Assembly: GCF_051488685.1 (NCBI RefSeq)
Contig: NZ_JBPSEH010000002.1
Coordinates: 124,001 to 188,000, forward strand
Origin: Melioribacter sp051488685
GTDB taxonomy: Bacteria; Bacteroidota; Ignavibacteria; Ignavibacteriales; Melioribacteraceae
Direction of reading: 5' to 3'
Length of the DNA stretch: 64,000 bases
This document shows, piece by piece, positions 60,642 through 64,000 of the stretch. Numbering within the stretch: position 1 is the first letter of the stretch; the number at the start of each line of letters is the position of its first letter. The notes under the pieces are model-generated. The model saw nothing but the letters and a program-made list of their open reading frames with translations, searched no databases and had not been told where the DNA came from. The translations under genes were made by a program, and so were the position numbers.

Positions 60642-61994
60642 ATGGATCTGATTTCACTTTTCAGGGGAATTACAGGCATATTTTTATTAATCGGAATTGC
60701 ATTCCTGATTTCAAACAACAAATCGCGTGTAAACTGGCGATTAGTTATTTCGGGTTTATTAATCCAGATCATATTTGCAATTTTGATTCTTAAAGGAGAA
60801 ATACTTGGTACCTATTTCTCACCACTCGGCTGGCCAAAAGAATTTTTCAGATTTGTCAGCAGTTTTTTTGTACTGATTCTTAACTTCACTACCGAAGGCG
60901 CAAAATTCGTGTTCGGTAATCTCGGATTAGGTCCCGGCAACGATGAAAGTATGGGTGTATTCTTTGCTTTTCAGGTATTACCTACAATTATTTTCTTCGC
61001 CAGTTTAATGTCGGTGCTTTATTATCTTGGCATAATGCAAAAGATTGTCGAAGGGATGGCATGGGTAATGGCAAAGGTTATGGGAACAAGCGGAGCCGAA
61101 TCATTATCCTGCACTGCTAATATTTTTGTTGGTCAAACAGAAGCGCCCCTGATGATAAAACCCTATTTGAAAGGAATGACCAAGAGCGAACTTTTGACAA
61201 TTATGGTCGGCGGCATGGCTACAATTGCAGGCGGAGTAATGGCAGCATATATCCAGATCTTAGGGATGGCTTTTTCAAAAACACACAATATTCCTCTTGA
61301 AGAAGCACAATTGATTTTTGCAACGCATTTATTGGGAGCCAGCGTAATGGCAGCACCGGCTGCATTGTTGATTTCAAAAATAATTTTCCCTGAAACCGGC
61401 GAACCAGAAACAAAAGGTAAAGTGAAAGTTAAAGTCGAAAAATCTGCTTCGAATCTAATTGAAGCTGCGGCAGCAGGAGCTTCCGAAGGAATGACCCTGG
61501 CTTTGAATGTAGCCGCTATGTTAATTGCTTTTATTGCCTTGATAGCAATGATTAATTATTTCCTCGCCTGGCTGGGGGACTTTTCGGGAATCAATTCGTT
61601 TCTTTATAATAAATTCGAAGCAAAATTAAGTCTACAATTTATATTTGGCTCTCTTTTGCAGTTTCTGGCATACGGCATTGGAGTACCCTGGGAAAGCGCA
61701 TTCCATTTTGGAAGTTTAATTGGAACTAAAATCGTCCTGAACGAGTTCGTTGCATATCTCGATATGAGCACGCTAATTCAATCGAACATATTTACAAACG
61801 AAAAGGCAATGTTCATGGCAACATACGCATTATGCGGCTTTGCAAACTTCAGTTCGATTGCTATTCAAATCGGAGGAATTTCACCTCTGGCTCCTTCACG
61901 TAGAAGTGATCTTGCTGAACTCGGACTTAAAGCTGTAATTGGTGGCACTCTGGCTAATTTATTAACAGCTACTCTTGCAGGAATTTTAATCTGA
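60642..61994 (+). CDS. nupC: Concentrative nucleoside transporter NupC
   Basis: This integral membrane protein of about 450 residues belongs to the CNT family, which imports nucleosides with H+ or Na+. It has the N-terminal GITGIFLLIGIAFLISNNKS, the family block GTSGAESLSCTANIFVGQTE with APLMI, and GVPWESAFHFGSLIGTK, with about ten to twelve helices. ATG 60642 follows the tdk stop by 2 bp and fits the family N-terminus (MDLISLFRGI); an in-frame ATG at 60618 would overlap tdk. It overlaps punA by 1 bp. Confidence 0.95.
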   Translation: MDLISLFRGITGIFLLIGIAFLISNNKSRVNWRLVISGLLIQIIFAILILKGEILGTYFSPLGWPKEFFRFVSSFFVLILNFTTEGAKFVFGNLGLGPGNDESMGVFFAFQVLPTIIFFASLMSVLYYLGIMQKIVEGMAWVMAKVMGTSGAESLSCTANIFVGQTEAPLMIKPYLKGMTKSELLTIMVGGMATIAGGVMAAYIQILGMAFSKTHNIPLEEAQLIFATHLLGASVMAAPAALLISKIIFPETGEPETKGKVKVKVEKSASNLIEAAAAGASEGMTLALNVAAMLIAFIALIAMINYFLAWLGDFSGINSFLYNKFEAKLSLQFIFGSLLQFLAYGIGVPWESAFHFGSLIGTKIVLNEFVAYLDMSTLIQSNIFTNEKAMFMATYALCGFANFSSIAIQIGGISPLAPSRRSDLAELGLKAVIGGTLANLLTATLAGILI

Positions 61995-62809
61995 TGTTAA
62001 ACCTGAAAGATAAATACAAAAAGATTGTTGAAAGTATTAATAGTCAAATGCCGTTCACACCTGAAATTTGCATCGTTCTTGGCAGTGGTCTGGGCAGCTT
62101 TGCAGATAATATTAAAAATAAATTTACAATTCCTACAAAAGATCTCCCTGGTTATCCATCATCAACCGTTGAAGGCCACAAAGGATATCTTCATTTTATG
62201 GAGATCCATAATAAAAAGATTTTAGTGGTCCAGGGCAGGCTCCATTTTTACGAAGGCTACAGATTATCGGACTGTCTTCTTCCCGTTCATATTGCTTCAC
62301 AAATTGGTGCAAAGAAAATAATATTGACCAATGCTGCCGGCGGAGTTAACAAAAACTTTGTACCCGGGGATTTGATGCTTGCTTCTTCTTTCATCTCATT
62401 TAATATAAAAAAAGAGATGGCAGAAGTTATGGGTGCCGGCAATTTTGATAGCCGAAATCGCAGTTTCCCTTCCGAATATCTTAATGAAATTATTAAAAAA
62501 GCAGCTGCTGAAGAAATGATTTTTCTCAAAGAAGGAGTTTATTGGTTCAATAAGGGTCCTTCATACGAAACTCCAGCAGAAATTAACATGCTTTTGAAGA
62601 TCAATTGTGATGCTGTTGGAATGTCAACCGTTCATGAAGCTTTTTACGCCCATTTGATGGGCATGGAAACTTCATCAATCTCATGCATTACAAATATGGC
62701 GGCGGGTATTTCTCAGAATAAACTGTCGCACCAGGAGGTAATCGATACTGCAGAACTGGTTAGAGAAAAATTTGAACGTCTTGTAAAAAAAACTATCGAA
62801 TTGCTGTAG
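61994..62809 (+). CDS. punA: Purine-nucleoside phosphorylase
   Basis: This 271-residue trimeric-class purine-nucleoside phosphorylase cleaves guanosine/inosine with phosphate. Motifs are VLGSGLGSFAD (phosphate site), VVQGRLHFYEGY, LTNAAGGVNKNF, GPSYETPAEINML with the conserved Glu, and AVGMSTVHEAFYA. The catalytic Asn site reads CITNMAAG. Together with cdd, tdk and nupC it forms a nucleoside uptake and salvage operon. The 3' end overlaps the convergent rsmE by 17 bp. Confidence 0.96.
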   Translation: MLNLKDKYKKIVESINSQMPFTPEICIVLGSGLGSFADNIKNKFTIPTKDLPGYPSSTVEGHKGYLHFMEIHNKKILVVQGRLHFYEGYRLSDCLLPVHIASQIGAKKIILTNAAGGVNKNFVPGDLMLASSFISFNIKKEMAEVMGAGNFDSRNRSFPSEYLNEIIKKAAAEEMIFLKEGVYWFNKGPSYETPAEINMLLKINCDAVGMSTVHEAFYAHLMGMETSSISCITNMAAGISQNKLSHQEVIDTAELVREKFERLVKKTIELL

Positions 62810-63509
62810 CCAGAACGGCAGCTGCACTGATTATTGCAGTTTCACTTCTCAATCTATTTTCTGTCAGTCTCAAAATTATCGTATTTCCCAGTCTATCTAT
62901 TTCTCTCTTTTCAAAGCCACCTTCCGGACCGAATACGAAAGAATAATTTCGATTTAGATCAAAATTATTATTTATAAAATCCTCAAGTGGAATGTTTCCT
63001 TTCTGATCAAAAACAACGATTTCTCCGTGAATAATTATTTCGTTTAAACTTTCGAAATAGTTAATAATCGGTTTCCAGCATCTCAAGGATTGTTTCATGG
63101 CAGCAAGGGCAATCTTGTTCCATCTCGTTAGTTTTTCTCCTCGCGCGACAGTTCTTTCTGATTCAAAAATTATGAAATTGGTAATACCGAGCTCGATCGA
63201 TTTCTCAAGTGCAAATTCGAATCTTTCCGAATTTCTGAGACGTGGGATACAAAAGGTTATATTTTTTAGGATGTTTGGATAAGAATATTTTTGTTTTATA
63301 TCCACACTGACTTCTCTCTTGGAGATATTGCTGATTGTTGTCAGGTAAATATTTCCATTCCCGTCCGTAACGAAAATTTCGTCTCCGATTTTGTGACGCA
63401 TAACGTTTATAAGATGATGCGATTCATCGGAAGTTAAAATAAGAGAGTTGTCGGTCTCGACAATTTCGGAATAATAGAGCTCTACATCGGTTAGATAAGA
63501 ATCTTTCAA
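62793..63509 (-). CDS. rsmE: 16S rRNA m3U1498 methyltransferase RsmE
   Basis: RsmE methylates N3 of U1498 in 16S rRNA using SAM. This 238-residue SPOUT-class protein has an N-terminal PUA-like domain (HHLINVMRHKIGDEIFVTDG) and a C-terminal knot with VFGPEGGFEKREID and the motif LTENRLRSETAIISAAAVL. It is convergent with punA and lies 4 bp downstream of the CoA-binding protein gene. Confidence 0.95.
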   Translation of the reverse strand: MKDSYLTDVELYYSEIVETDNSLILTSDESHHLINVMRHKIGDEIFVTDGNGNIYLTTISNISKREVSVDIKQKYSYPNILKNITFCIPRLRNSERFEFALEKSIELGITNFIIFESERTVARGEKLTRWNKIALAAMKQSLRCWKPIINYFESLNEIIIHGEIVVFDQKGNIPLEDFINNNFDLNRNYSFVFGPEGGFEKREIDRLGNTIILRLTENRLRSETAIISAAAVLATAIR

Positions 63510-63513
63510 TTAC

Positions 63514-63924
63514 CTACTCTCCGAAGCACATTGAGTGAGCAATTTTAATACACCTGTCTTGTATTACCGTAATACCCTTCTTAATTAACGGAGCGACTGC
63601 ACTATCGTTTTTTATTCCCTGCTGCAACCATACTCCACGTGGATTTATTTTTAGGATATCAGTTATAAGTTCTGGTATCTCTTCTGATTTTCGGAAAATA
63701 TTCACAATATCAATTTTAATTGGGACATCGATTAGCGATTTATAGACAGGAATATTAAATTCATCATTGTTGTATGGATTGATGCCAACTACTTGATACC
63801 CGTGCCTTATTAGATAATCAGCAATCATTCTGCTAATTTTAAACGGATTGCGTGATAAGCCTACCACAGCAATCCGTTTTGCTTTTTTTAATAATTCACA
63901 TTCAGTAAAGTTATACATTTTCAC
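63514..63924 (-). CDS. CoA-binding domain protein (YccU-like)
   Basis: The 136-residue single Rossmann-fold protein shows the CoA_binding_2 pattern: AVVGLSRNPFKISRMIADYL, VVGINPYNNDE, VYKSLIDVP, DIVNIFRKSEEIPELI and GVWLQQGIKND near the end. YccU-family proteins bind CoA, but their role is unclear; some link to stress or redox responses. It lies 4 bp downstream of the gcvP stop and 4 bp upstream of rsmE, within a leftward run. Confidence 0.9.
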   Translation of the reverse strand: MKMYNFTECELLKKAKRIAVVGLSRNPFKISRMIADYLIRHGYQVVGINPYNNDEFNIPVYKSLIDVPIKIDIVNIFRKSEEIPELITDILKINPRGVWLQQGIKNDSAVAPLIKKGITVIQDRCIKIAHSMCFGE

Positions 63925-63928
63925 ACAA

Positions 63929-64000
63929 TCATTGATACTGAGATACTGGCGGACAACTGCAAACGAGATTTCTATCGCCGTATGCGTTGTTTATTCTACC
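63929..64000 (-). CDS. gcvP: Glycine dehydrogenase (P protein), C-terminal end (partial)
   Basis: A minus-strand frame enters from the right edge and ends at a TGA complementary to 63929-63931. It encodes 23 residues ending RINNAYGDRNLVCSCPPVSQ and two more. This matches the C-terminus of the glycine cleavage P protein, which typically ends in RVDNVYGDRNLxCSCPP. The enzyme decarboxylates glycine with pyridoxal phosphate. The bulk lies outside the window. Confidence 0.85.
   Translation of the reverse strand, partial: GRINNAYGDRNLVCSCPPVSQYQ

Overview
The window comes from a low-GC, Gram-negative bacterium, most likely of the Ignavibacteria/Melioribacter branch of the Bacteroidota-Chlorobi group. 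The evidence is: secreted or outer-membrane proteins with short Bacteroidota-style signal peptides, a DUF5683 protein, a GlmU-like nucleotidyltransferase/left-handed beta-helix protein, a head-GIN (DUF2807) lipoprotein, LPS-type family 9 glycosyltransferases, secreted xylan hydrolases and multimeric [FeFe] hydrogenases. The last two indicate an anaerobic, polysaccharide-fermenting life. The assignment to this branch is inference from gene content; no rRNA gene is present.

Layout. 1-4.2 kb: tail of a 3-hydroxyacyl-CoA dehydrogenase, then a leftward run with a lipid kinase, ftsY, pgsA and purF. 4.2-6.7 kb: a rightward accessory module (unknown protein, LexA-like S24 regulator, small outer-membrane protein) closed by a terminator. 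6.76-16.5 kb: leftward housekeeping genes (tRNA-Pro, MerR regulator, aroQ, membrane proteins, parB-parA, MBL hydrolase, cdaA, folP, rpe, PASTA protein) with ppx/gppA inserted on the other strand. 16.6-19.4 kb: GlmU-like protein and RqcH. 19.4-22.7 kb: secreted GH67 alpha-glucuronidase and GH10 xylanase. 23.1-28 kb: three tandem family 9 glycosyltransferases, a homocysteine methyltransferase and ispE. 27.9-29.4 kb: a membrane histidine kinase.

29.5-41.5 kb is the most notable region: one leftward ten-gene run with two complete HydABC-type [FeFe] hydrogenases. Between them sit four signalling proteins: a histidine kinase fused to a degenerate [FeFe]-hydrogenase domain, two stand-alone receivers, and a receiver-PAS-kinase. 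It looks like a hydrogen or redox sensing circuit built into the operon it may control.

41.8-64 kb: purE, a DUF2807 lipoprotein, a 1291-residue protein with TPRs and three CbbX-type AAA domains (the third degenerate), an SDR enzyme and a cupin. Next comes a leftward run with a PduT-like microcompartment shell protein and a PduS-like flavo-iron-sulfur protein, linked to a SpoIIE-type phosphatase and an M64 peptidase, followed by pyrE, a pterin dehydratase and clpC. A rightward run holds floA, a small membrane protein, a UvrD-type helicase and a nucleoside salvage set (cdd, tdk, nupC, punA). The window ends with leftward rsmE, a CoA-binding protein and the tail of gcvP. Several convergent gene pairs overlap or touch, leaving no room for a terminator between them.
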